Shown here: positions 16,835-24,268 of the stretch, one piece after another
Layout of the letters: every line of letters begins with the position of its first letter
How positions within the stretch are numbered: position 1 is the stretch's first letter
From: Pararhodobacter sp. CCB-MM2
Lineage (GTDB): Bacteria; Pseudomonadota; Alphaproteobacteria; Rhodobacterales; Rhodobacteraceae
Assembly (NCBI RefSeq): GCF_001691415.1
Contig: NZ_LRRR01000002.1
Span: forward strand, 310,001 to 374,000
Length of the DNA stretch: 64,000 bases
Direction: 5' to 3'
Notes under the pieces: model-generated
Told to the model about the DNA's origin: nothing
The model's input: only the letters and a program-made list of their open reading frames with translations
Database searches by the model: none
Made by a program: the position numbers and the translations under genes

Positions 16835-17909
16835 GGGTCAGCTCCAATCGGTCATAGGTGGCCAGCGCGTTGCCGCCCCGGACGCCGGGATGCAGCGCCT
16901 CGGGAAGGCCCGTGGGCAGGCCGCGATCAACATGGCGATGGGGAAAGTCCGAGGACCACAGCAACATGCCGGCATCCGGCAGTTGATCCAGCACCCGCGC
17001 CGCCACGGCGGGATCAGTGGGGCCGTCGAACGGTTGGGTGGTCACGCGGAAATGTTGGGTGATGATCTCGATCGGCGGGCGCTCCAGCCACGGCACCTCG
17101 ATGCGCGCGCCTTTCCAGTCCTTCGACATCCGCCACATCAGCCCCGGCAGCCACGAGATGCCGCTCTCCATCAGCACCACGCGCAGGCTGGGAAACTCGT
17201 TGAACACCCCCTCGGCCACGAGGCTGGCGACCTGACTGGCGAAGGTCTGGATGTGCAGGGTGACCTCTTCGACCCGCGTGGCGGAAAAACCCGACTGGCC
17301 GGGCGAATGGCGATTGGTGCCGCCCGGATGCACGCCGAGCGCAAAGCCATGCTCGGCCGCCGCGCGGTAGATCGGCCAGTACTCCCGCCTGCCGAGCGGC
17401 TTCTCCCCGCCCAGAACGGCAAGGATCTGCACGAAGCGGCGATCCTGTGCCAAGCGTTCGATCTCGGCCACCGCGGCCTCAGGGTTTTGGAACGGCACGA
17501 GAGCCGAGGCGCGCAACCTTGGGTCTCGATCCAGCCATTCCGCGGCCAGCCAACGGTTCGTGGCCTCGCACATGGCCGTGGCCAGATAGGGGTCATAGGC
17601 GGCATGGGCCCCGGACAGGACGTTCAGGATCGCCGCATCCACGCCCATCGGGTCCAGATGCGCCCGCGCCAGCCCGGCCGCATCCGCCTGCACCGCCGGA
17701 TCATCCGGGCGCAACGGCAGGGTCGAGGTCGCGTAGGTCATCAGCTCCTGCCGGTCGATGGCCCGGTAGTCGAACATCTCGGCCCAGTATTTCGGAGCAT
17801 GCGGGGCAAGATCCAAGCGGCGAGGCAGGCGCGGATGCACGTCGCAATCGATGCGCGCCCCCCGCGTGGCAGCCGGCGTCCCGGCCTGATCAAGGGTCTG
17901 GGTTGTCAT
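16827..17909 (-). CDS. amidohydrolase-2 family metal-dependent hydrolase/decarboxylase (second copy)
   Basis: A 360-residue paralogue of the preceding amidohydrolase. It has RIDCDVHPRLP at residues 19-29, LGVHPGGTN in the middle and MLLWSSDFPHRHVDR near the end, matching the metal-binding core. It lies 13 bp after the TctA-TctB gene and overlaps the first copy. Such pairs occur in Rieske-containing operons of soil and marine proteobacteria and are poorly characterised. The substrate is unknown. Confidence 0.88.
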   Translation of the reverse strand: MTTQTLDQAGTPAATRGARIDCDVHPRLPRRLDLAPHAPKYWAEMFDYRAIDRQELMTYATSTLPLRPDDPAVQADAAGLARAHLDPMGVDAAILNVLSGAHAAYDPYLATAMCEATNRWLAAEWLDRDPRLRASALVPFQNPEAAVAEIERLAQDRRFVQILAVLGGEKPLGRREYWPIYRAAAEHGFALGVHPGGTNRHSPGQSGFSATRVEEVTLHIQTFASQVASLVAEGVFNEFPSLRVVLMESGISWLPGLMWRMSKDWKGARIEVPWLERPPIEIITQHFRVTTQPFDGPTDPAVAARVLDQLPDAGMLLWSSDFPHRHVDRGLPTGLPEALHPGVRGGNALATYDRLELTHV

Positions 17910-17922
17910 CGGAAACTCCGGT

Positions 17923-19887
17923 TCAGGACAGGAAGAAGGGCGGCACGAAGGGGACGTGCAGCATCCGGTGGTAGACGACGTAGAGGAACGCCCCGACGCC
18001 GGCGGTGTAGAGGACGGCGGTCAGCCAGCCGAAGCGGCCCCAGCCCAGCAGATAGAGGGCGGTGAAGGCCAACATTGCGCCGGCAAGGCCCAGCACCGGC
18101 ACCAGTGCGATCGTCACCGCGAAGATCACGAAGATCAGCACCTCGCGGCGGTGATGGCGCCAGAAGCCCGCCAGAGTGTCCTCGGCGCCCGTCGGCTGAT
18201 AGCGGCGCAGCGTCCGGAAGTCCTGAACCGCACAGCCGAGGGCGACCACAGCGCCGACCGAGCAGATCGCCATCGGGAAGACGCGGCTGAGGAAGCTCCA
18301 CTCCTGTGCCTGATCAAAGGCCCAGACGAACAGCGCAATACAGCCGATCCCCAGCGCCAGCGACAGCATCAGGCTGCCCCGGCTGGCGGACGCGCCGATC
18401 TCGATCTTGAAATCGTTGCGGCGTTTGGCGATGGCCCTCGCGGCGCCGATGAAGATCAGCAGCAACAGCGCGATCAGGATCAGGATCGACGGACGCGAAA
18501 GGACTTCGGTCAGCGTGTAGGCCTGCGCGGTGATCGCCAGCGAATTCTCCATCACCGGCCCCAGCACGAACCCCAGAATCAAGGGCGGACGGGGCCAGCC
18601 GGCGGCATGCAGGGCAAAGCCCAGAAGGCCGATCACCAGCAGCGCCACCAGCGTCAGGATTTCGGGCTGGCCGATCCACGAGCCCATGACGAGGAACACG
18701 AAGACCGCCGGCACCACCAGATTGCCATCGATGAAGGCCGCGCGGGCGACTTGTTTCGACCACAGCATCAGCGCGCCGGCGCCGACGATATTGGCGAGGA
18801 TGATGCACACGACCATGCTCAGCGTCAGCGGCAGATGCTGCTGCAGCATCGCCGGCCCCGGCACGAGGCCATGGATCGTCATCGCCCCCAGCAGGATCGC
18901 CATCGCGCCCGAGCCCGGGATACCGAAGGCCAGCGTCGGGATCAGCGAGCCGCCCAGCGTCGCGTTGTTCGCAGCTTCGGGCGCGATCACGCCGCGCACG
19001 TCGCCCTTGCCGAACTGGCTGCGGTCCTTGGCGCTCTGCACGCCGTGGCCATAGGCCAGCCAGTCGACGACCGACGCCCCGAGGCCCGGCAGCATGCCGA
19101 CATAGGTGCCAAGCACCGAGCAGCGCATGGCCAGCCAGCGGTTTGCCAGCGCGGCGCGGACGCCGGCCATGAGGCTGTCGTCCTCGGCCTTCTCGAAGCG
19201 TTGCGACGCCAGCGCCCCGCCCGAGGTCCCGAGCTGCATCATCTCGGGGATGCCGAACAGGCCGATCACCACCGGCACCAGCGGCAGGCCGTCGATCAGG
19301 AACATCTGGTCAAACCAGTAGCGCGGATCCGAGGCGGCGACGGGATAGCCGATCTGCGACAAAAGCAGCCCCAGCGCGCCGGCAGCGATGCCCTTGCCGA
19401 TCGCATTGCCGCTGACGCCCCCGACCATCACAAGGCCGATCAGCGACAGCACGAAGAATTCCGGCGCGCCGAAGGTCAGCACCAGCCAGGTCATGATCGG
19501 CAGGCTGATCGCCAGTGCGATGCCGCCGATCACGCCGCCGATTGCCGAGACGGTGAAGGCCGCGCCGAAAGCGGTCAGCACGCGGCCCTGCTTGGCCATC
19601 GGGTGGCCGTCCAGCACCGTCGCCTGCGAGGCGATCGTGCCGGGAATGCCCAGCATCACCGAAGAGATCGTGTCCGAGGTCGTCGAAACCGCCAGCGCAC
19701 CGAGCAGCAGCGCGAAGGCCGCCTGCGGCTCCATCCCGAAGGTGAAGGGCAGCACGAGGATCATCGCCGTGACCCCGCCCAGACCCGGAATGGCGCCGAA
19801 CCAGAGCCCCAGAAGGACCCCCAGCATGAGATACAGAAGGGTCGTCCCCTGCGTGGCAAGGGCGATCCCGGCGAGAAGCGAATCCAT
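17923..19887 (-). CDS. tripartite tricarboxylate-type transporter, fused TctA-TctB permease
   Basis: A 654-residue inner-membrane protein. Residues 1 to about 500 are the large TctA permease (IPGLGGVTAMILVLPFTFGM, SVMLGIPGTIASQATVLDG, AFGIPGSGAMAILLGAM). The last 140 or so residues form a TctB-like four-helix small permease that is usually a separate gene. The ATG at 19887 follows GGGAGACATC; a GTG five codons earlier is less likely. With the TctC-type binding protein upstream it makes a complete secondary importer for a carboxylated substrate that feeds the amidohydrolases. Confidence 0.92.
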   Translation of the reverse strand: MDSLLAGIALATQGTTLLYLMLGVLLGLWFGAIPGLGGVTAMILVLPFTFGMEPQAAFALLLGALAVSTTSDTISSVMLGIPGTIASQATVLDGHPMAKQGRVLTAFGAAFTVSAIGGVIGGIALAISLPIMTWLVLTFGAPEFFVLSLIGLVMVGGVSGNAIGKGIAAGALGLLLSQIGYPVAASDPRYWFDQMFLIDGLPLVPVVIGLFGIPEMMQLGTSGGALASQRFEKAEDDSLMAGVRAALANRWLAMRCSVLGTYVGMLPGLGASVVDWLAYGHGVQSAKDRSQFGKGDVRGVIAPEAANNATLGGSLIPTLAFGIPGSGAMAILLGAMTIHGLVPGPAMLQQHLPLTLSMVVCIILANIVGAGALMLWSKQVARAAFIDGNLVVPAVFVFLVMGSWIGQPEILTLVALLVIGLLGFALHAAGWPRPPLILGFVLGPVMENSLAITAQAYTLTEVLSRPSILILIALLLLIFIGAARAIAKRRNDFKIEIGASASRGSLMLSLALGIGCIALFVWAFDQAQEWSFLSRVFPMAICSVGAVVALGCAVQDFRTLRRYQPTGAEDTLAGFWRHHRREVLIFVIFAVTIALVPVLGLAGAMLAFTALYLLGWGRFGWLTAVLYTAGVGAFLYVVYHRMLHVPFVPPFFLS

Positions 19888-19910
19888 GATGTCTCCCGTC
19901 ACTGCGCGGA

Positions 19911-19939
19911 TCGGGGGCGCGGGTCAGCCGCGCCCCCGA
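19911..19939 (-). other. intercistronic stem-loop after TctC gene
   Basis: TCGGGGGCGCGG (19911-19922) and CCGCGCCCCCGA (19928-19939) form a perfect 12-bp stem with a 5-base loop. It lies 5 bases beyond the TctC stop and before the permease ribosome site. Hairpins in this position commonly keep binding-protein mRNA more abundant than permease mRNA. Very similar elements follow two other binding-protein genes here (31513 and 53080). Confidence 0.7.
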
Positions 19940-19944
19940 GGGCG

Positions 19945-21030
19945 TCAGCGTTCCATCCGCGCGATATACTCACGCTGCAGGTCGCGCATCGCCTCGGGCG
20001 TTGCGGCGATTTCGTCGACGATGGCCTGCACATCCTCATAATAGGAGATGGTCGGCACCTGACCCAGCAGTTCGGCCGCGCGGGTCTGGAATTCCTCGCT
20101 CTGCACGGCCTCGGCGAAGCTCTCGCGCAGCATCGCCAGATGCTCCTCGGGTGTGCCCGGGGGGGCCACGACCAGCCAGTTGATCGGATCGGTCACGCGG
20201 GCGTGGTACTGGATCATCTCCCAACCCGGCCCTTCGGGCGCTGCACCGGTCACCTGGGTGAAATACTGGTCGAACGGCAAGATCCCCTCAAGGTTCGGAT
20301 CGACCGACAGACCGGTGCCGTCCTCGTTGGGCGGACTGAAGTAGAACAGTGGGATATCGCTGCCATCGGCCACCACACCGTCCCGCATCGTCTGCTGGTA
20401 ATAGACCGCCGTCACCGGATAGCCGTCGATCTCGCCGCGCTGGCGGGCGGCCTCCAGCGGGGTATCCCCCGACATGCCCGAGACGAAGGACCAATCGACC
20501 CCCAGCATGTCCATCGCCACCGCCGTGCGGATCGCGGGGCCCGAGCGCGGCGAATAGCCACCAAAGCGGTAATGCTCCAGATTTGGCAGATCGGCGGGTT
20601 CGTTCATGCCCCGGTCGGGCGCGGCCGAGGTATGGGCGATGAAGGTCATGCCCCCGACCCCACCGATCAGGCCGAAATCCTGGAACGGGATCTGCCGATC
20701 CTCAGGGTCGAGGATCCGGGTCGAGCCCTGCCAGGCCACCCAACCGATGGTGCGCCCGTCGGGACGCGCGTTCATCACCTGCAGGATGCCTCGCGCCAGA
20801 GCGCCCCCTTCGACGGATTGCACCACCATCGTCGGGTTGCCCGCCATCGTCTGCGTCCAGGCATCGGCCGCCAGCTGGGCCGTCAGGCCCGTCGAGCCGC
20901 CGGGCGAAGCGTTATGGACGATGGTGACCGTGTTCCCCTCAAGGTCAATCACCTGCGCGGTCGCCGGCAATGCCGCCGCCGCAACGATCGCGCTGGTCGC
21001 GATCAGCCCTTTTAGACGTCCTTGGATCAT
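19945..21030 (-). CDS. tripartite tricarboxylate-type transporter, periplasmic binding protein (TctC-like)
   Basis: A 361-residue periplasmic binding protein. A Sec signal peptide (GLIATSAIVAAAALPATAQ) ends near residue 26. The mature part has NASPGGSTGLTAQLAADAW, the family's glycine-rich ligand loop, and EHLAMLRESFAEAVQSEEF near the C-terminus. The ATG at 21030 follows GGAGGAGACGAC; the longer frame upstream lacks family features. It is the first gene of the six-gene operon that ends with the ferredoxin reductase. The ligand is probably an aromatic or aliphatic carboxylate, not determinable here. Confidence 0.9.
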   Translation of the reverse strand: MIQGRLKGLIATSAIVAAAALPATAQVIDLEGNTVTIVHNASPGGSTGLTAQLAADAWTQTMAGNPTMVVQSVEGGALARGILQVMNARPDGRTIGWVAWQGSTRILDPEDRQIPFQDFGLIGGVGGMTFIAHTSAAPDRGMNEPADLPNLEHYRFGGYSPRSGPAIRTAVAMDMLGVDWSFVSGMSGDTPLEAARQRGEIDGYPVTAVYYQQTMRDGVVADGSDIPLFYFSPPNEDGTGLSVDPNLEGILPFDQYFTQVTGAAPEGPGWEMIQYHARVTDPINWLVVAPPGTPEEHLAMLRESFAEAVQSEEFQTRAAELLGQVPTISYYEDVQAIVDEIAATPEAMRDLQREYIARMER

Positions 21031-21193
21031 GTCGTCTCCTCCCTGAATGACGGTGATCTGGGTATGTCCAAGCAGCCAGAATCCGATCCCTTCCCGATCA
21101 AAGAAAGGCTGCAAGTCTTTGATAATTTTGTATCTTGTCAGGCGCAGCGCCTCTTGCTCACATGGCGGCTCCCCGTCCAGACCGGAGCACGCC

Positions 21194-21682
21194 ATGACCC
21201 CCGATACCGAACGCCCGACCATCGACTTGCCGCTGGAAGGCGGCTGTGCTTGCGGGGCGTTGCGCTACCGGCTCGGCTCGGCGCCGATCCTGCTGTTCGC
21301 CTGCCATTGCCATCAATGCCAGCGGCAGTCGGGCAGCGCCTTCGGCCAGTCGCTGCGCGTGCGCCGGGCGGATCTGACCCTGAGCGGTGAGGTTCAGACC
21401 CGGATGCGTCAGACCGAGAGGGGCACGACCTCTGAAACCGTGTTCTGTCCCGGCTGCGGCGCGCGGATCTTCAACGCGAGGCCGGGTACCGAGTTCTGTC
21501 ACCTGCGCGGCGGCACGTTGGACGATACCAGCTGGCTGCGACCGGCCGCACATATCTGGACCGACAGCGCGCAGCCCTGGATGCGCTTCGACCCCGAGGT
21601 GCTGATTTCGCCCGGCCAGCCAGACGACCTGGGCGCCATCGAACAACTCTGGCAGAGCAAGATGAGCCCTCGGTTCCGCTGA
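21194..21682 (+). CDS. GFA/CENP-V domain protein
   Basis: A 162-residue zinc-binding protein of the GFA family. It carries CAC near residues 18-20, the CHCHQC core (37-42) and CPGCG (85-89), the Cys sets that bind two zinc ions in the Gfa fold. The family founder was linked to formaldehyde-glutathione adducts, though that activity is disputed and most members are uncharacterised. It is divergent from the tctC operon and convergent with a LysR gene. Nearby demethylating enzymes could release formaldehyde, making this context suggestive only. Confidence 0.9.
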   Translation: MTPDTERPTIDLPLEGGCACGALRYRLGSAPILLFACHCHQCQRQSGSAFGQSLRVRRADLTLSGEVQTRMRQTERGTTSETVFCPGCGARIFNARPGTEFCHLRGGTLDDTSWLRPAAHIWTDSAQPWMRFDPEVLISPGQPDDLGAIEQLWQSKMSPRFR

Positions 21683-21864
21683 CAAAGGGTCTGAGCCCTG
21701 TCGCAAAGCGTGACACGCCATGCCGTTTCCTCCATCCCGATCCGCCTCTCGAAAGGGCGGTCCTCCTGCGGACAGACTTGGCGAATGTATACAGAAAGAC
21801 AAACGCGAAGAATTGGAGAATATGTGCAGGAAATGCATCAATAGCCGGCCTACGACCCGAAGGG

Positions 21865-22767
21865 TCACCGGTTCTGGTCGGCTGCCTCGCGCGCGGCAAT
21901 GTCCTGCAGCTGTGCCGTGATATGCGCCATCAACACCCGTGCGGGATTGGAGAGCGGCATGTCAGGGCGCGTCATGAAGCCGATCTCGCGCGTGACCTCA
22001 GGGTCGGTCACCCGAAGCTTGCGCAGATCCTGATAACCGGGCTGGTATTGCTCGAAAGCGGGCAACAGGGTCACCCCAAGCCCGTGCTTCACGAAGCTGA
22101 CGGCGGTCGAGATCTGCTCGGCTTCGAACTCGTAATAGGGCTGCAACGTGCTCATGCGCAGCGCCTGCGCAATGACGGTGTTGCCGATCAGACGGTGATC
22201 TGCCAGCTCCGCCCAAGTAACGGAATCACGATCGGCCAGCGGGTGGTCGTGGCGGCAGACGGCGACGAAGTGCTCGGTCACCACCGATGTGAATTCCAGC
22301 TCGTAATGGGTGCCCATCCGCACCGCGAGGCCGAATTCCACTTCCCCGCCATTGACTTGGCTGGCGATCACCCGCGCGTAGCCGTCATGCACGCGCACCC
22401 GCACGCGCGGCATCTCCTCGGCGAAGCGGCCCAGCACATCGGCCAGCACGGACGTTGCCAGCGAGGGGATGCAGCCCAAGGTCACTTCCTGTCGGCGCAA
22501 CTGGCCCAGCTGTTTCAGCTCGCTCATCGACTTTTCCAGATCGACGATGGCCCGGCGCGCGCGCGGCAACAGCGCCAAGCCTTCCTGCGTCAGGGCCAGC
22601 TTGCGCGTGGTGCGGACGAACAGGGACAGGCCCAGATCGGCTTCGATCTTGGCAATGCGGTGGCTCAGCGCCGTTTGCGACAGGTTCAGCGCCTTCGCCG
22701 CCGTCCGAAAAGAGCCGTGGTCCGCGATGGCGATGAACGCCTGCAATCCCAGTACATCGACGCGCAT
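21865..22767 (-). CDS. LysR-family transcriptional regulator
   Basis: A 300-residue LysR regulator. The N-terminal winged helix spans about residues 1-60 (FRTAAKALNLSQTALSHRIAKIEADLGLSLFVR), followed by a linker and a two-lobed effector domain (LGCIPSLATSVLADVL, HGLGVTLLPAFEQYQPGY). The start has GGGGAGGGAGGATCC upstream. Its target is not obvious: it is convergent with the GFA gene, and the nearest unassigned operon is the tctC-reductase operon beyond GFA. Confidence 0.93.
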   Translation of the reverse strand: MRVDVLGLQAFIAIADHGSFRTAAKALNLSQTALSHRIAKIEADLGLSLFVRTTRKLALTQEGLALLPRARRAIVDLEKSMSELKQLGQLRRQEVTLGCIPSLATSVLADVLGRFAEEMPRVRVRVHDGYARVIASQVNGGEVEFGLAVRMGTHYELEFTSVVTEHFVAVCRHDHPLADRDSVTWAELADHRLIGNTVIAQALRMSTLQPYYEFEAEQISTAVSFVKHGLGVTLLPAFEQYQPGYQDLRKLRVTDPEVTREIGFMTRPDMPLSNPARVLMAHITAQLQDIAAREAADQNR

Positions 22768-23012
22768 GGCGGATCCTCCCTCCCCTTAGGGGTAGCCGCA
22801 ACGGCACACATCACGCAAGGCGGCGATCCTTGAAAGGCAAGCCGCTCGTGGGCCGAAATGCATACATGCGACGAAGCCAACGGGACCAAGCGACGGGCGG
22901 CACCGGAGGTCCACCGACCACGAGAAGATCGTCAAGAACGCCCGCCTCGTGGATCTCAAGCTGTGCCGGCCTGACGACACGAGCGTCGCGCAATCGCTTG
23001 GCCAAGGCCGCG

Positions 23013-23420
23013 TCAACGCGGGGTGACGATCTCCGCCACGGTGACAGCAGCCAGCCGGCTCTCGAAGATGTCGCGCGCGGCCTCAAGCGCGTCCCGCGTG
23101 GCGGCGTTCGCGGCTTGCGCGAGCAGGCAGGTCTGATCCTCGCGGTCCGGCGCAATCGCGAACAGCGCTGGCGATCCAAGGGCCCGGTAAAGCTCCAACA
23201 GCGAGATCTCGTGCAAGGGACGGGCCAGCGTCCAGCCGCCGCCGTGACCCTTGGCCGACACCACCAGCCCGGCATCCCGCAAGCCGCCGAGCGTGCGCCG
23301 AACCACGACCGAATTGGTCGCCAGCATCACGGCGATCTCGTCTGAGGTGGCCGGGCGATCCATCCCGCCCAAGTGCAGAAGCGCGTGCAAGACACGGGGC
23401 AAGCGGCTGTCATGTCTCAT
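23013..23420 (-). CDS. Rrf2-family transcriptional regulator without cluster cysteines
   Basis: A 135-residue Rrf2 protein with a winged helix (TSDEIAVMLATNSVVVRRTLGGLRDAGLV) and the wing GHGGGWTLARPLHEISLLELYRAL. Unlike IscR, NsrR or RirA it has a single Cys (TCLLA), so it should not hold an Fe-S cluster and more likely resembles YwnA/CymR-type members. The ATG at 23420 is preferred over an upstream TTG. The 245 bp between it and the LysR start hold no convincing gene. Confidence 0.88.
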   Translation of the reverse strand: MRHDSRLPRVLHALLHLGGMDRPATSDEIAVMLATNSVVVRRTLGGLRDAGLVVSAKGHGGGWTLARPLHEISLLELYRALGSPALFAIAPDREDQTCLLAQAANAATRDALEAARDIFESRLAAVTVAEIVTPR

Positions 23421-23534
23421 GGCGGTTGTCTCGCACAATTGGGCGGTGCGGGGCGAAAGCGACCCACATCCGGGAACGCCTGACCCTACGCCTTCGCAGG
23501 AACGTCGGCCAGTGCAGCCTGCCCTCTAAGGCGC

Positions 23535-24095
23535 TCAGTAGATCGGGGGCGAGATGACCCAGATCACCACCGCTTCCACGTCACCCTCATTGCGCCAGCC
23601 GTATTCCCGCTCGGCGAACTGGAAGCTATCGCCGGCTTCGAGCGTGACTTCGAGGTCGTCGATCTGCAATGTCAGTCGCCCTGAGACGACAACGCCCCCA
23701 TCCTCGGCCTTGCGCGGGGCACGCATCCCGCCGCTGCTCGAATGCGGCGCGAAGACCGATTTGATGATCTCGAAACTGCCACCCAGCGAGGGCGAGAGCA
23801 GTTCCTCGGTCAGCCCGCTCTCACTGGAGCCGATGGCCATCCGGTCGCTCGCGCGCAGGACTAGCCCGCGTTCCTCAGGCCGTTGCTTGGCCGAGCGGAA
23901 GAAGAAGCTGATGTTCACGTCGAAGAAGGTCGCGATCCCGGCCAGGTCCTGCACCGAGGGGACGGCCTGCCCGCGTTCGACCTGCGACAGCCAGCCGACC
24001 GAGCGGTTGAGCGCCGCGCTCAGCTCCTTGATGGTATGGCCCCGCGACTTCCGAAGCGCACGGATGTCGGATCCGACGAGACTGCTGACGCTCAC
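23535..24095 (-). CDS. XRE-family regulator with C-terminal cupin sensor
   Basis: A 186-residue regulator: helix-turn-helix at about residues 10-65 (IRALRKSRGHTIKELSAALN, GWLSQVERGQAVPS) joined to a cupin-2 barrel (VVVSGRLTLQIDDLEVTLEAGDSF). The start is a GTG after AGAGGTCA. XRE-cupin proteins often repress or activate amine or amino-acid oxidation genes. This one is divergent from the dimethylglycine-dehydrogenase-like gene and is its probable regulator. Confidence 0.92.
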   Translation of the reverse strand: MSVSSLVGSDIRALRKSRGHTIKELSAALNRSVGWLSQVERGQAVPSVQDLAGIATFFDVNISFFFRSAKQRPEERGLVLRASDRMAIGSSESGLTEELLSPSLGGSFEIIKSVFAPHSSSGGMRAPRKAEDGGVVVSGRLTLQIDDLEVTLEAGDSFQFAEREYGWRNEGDVEAVVIWVISPPIY

Positions 24096-24174
24096 TGACC
24101 TCTATCCTTTGTCGTGGCAGGGACACCCTGCATCTGGCGCCGCAGAATCGCGCGCGGGGCCCGGGAAGTCCATC

Positions 24175-24241
24175 AAGAATTCTTCATGGTGAAATTCTAT
24201 CGTTGATTTTCATTTTCATCGCTCGCATGGTTTTGAAATTC
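24175..24241. promoter_or_regulatory. candidate XRE-cupin regulatory region
   Basis: The divergent gap is locally AT-rich and holds the palindrome AAGAATTCTT (24175-24184) plus two GAAATTC repeats (24191-24197 and 24235-24241), spaced 44 bp, close to four helical turns. These are possible operator half-sites; no known consensus was matched. Confidence 0.3.
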
Positions 24242-24268
24242 AATTCCACCCCAAGACGAGGCCTGCCC

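Noticed and set aside
15725..17909. Recent tandem duplication of the amidohydrolase genes
   Set aside because: The two proteins share only the metal-binding core and overall fold; the rest differs widely, so they are old paralogues with probably different roles.
17956..21015. Plus-strand open frame of 1019 codons
   Set aside because: It is the antisense of the TctA-TctB and TctC genes, which have clear family motifs and ribosome sites. Its translation is rich in Arg, His, Gln and Asp with no domain, as expected for a shadow frame in GC-rich DNA.
22768..23012. Possible gene remnant between lysR and the Rrf2 gene
   Set aside because: Short frames can be read here, for example one containing DHEKIVKNARLVDL, but I could not match them to a family. 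The evidence is too weak to call a pseudogene.
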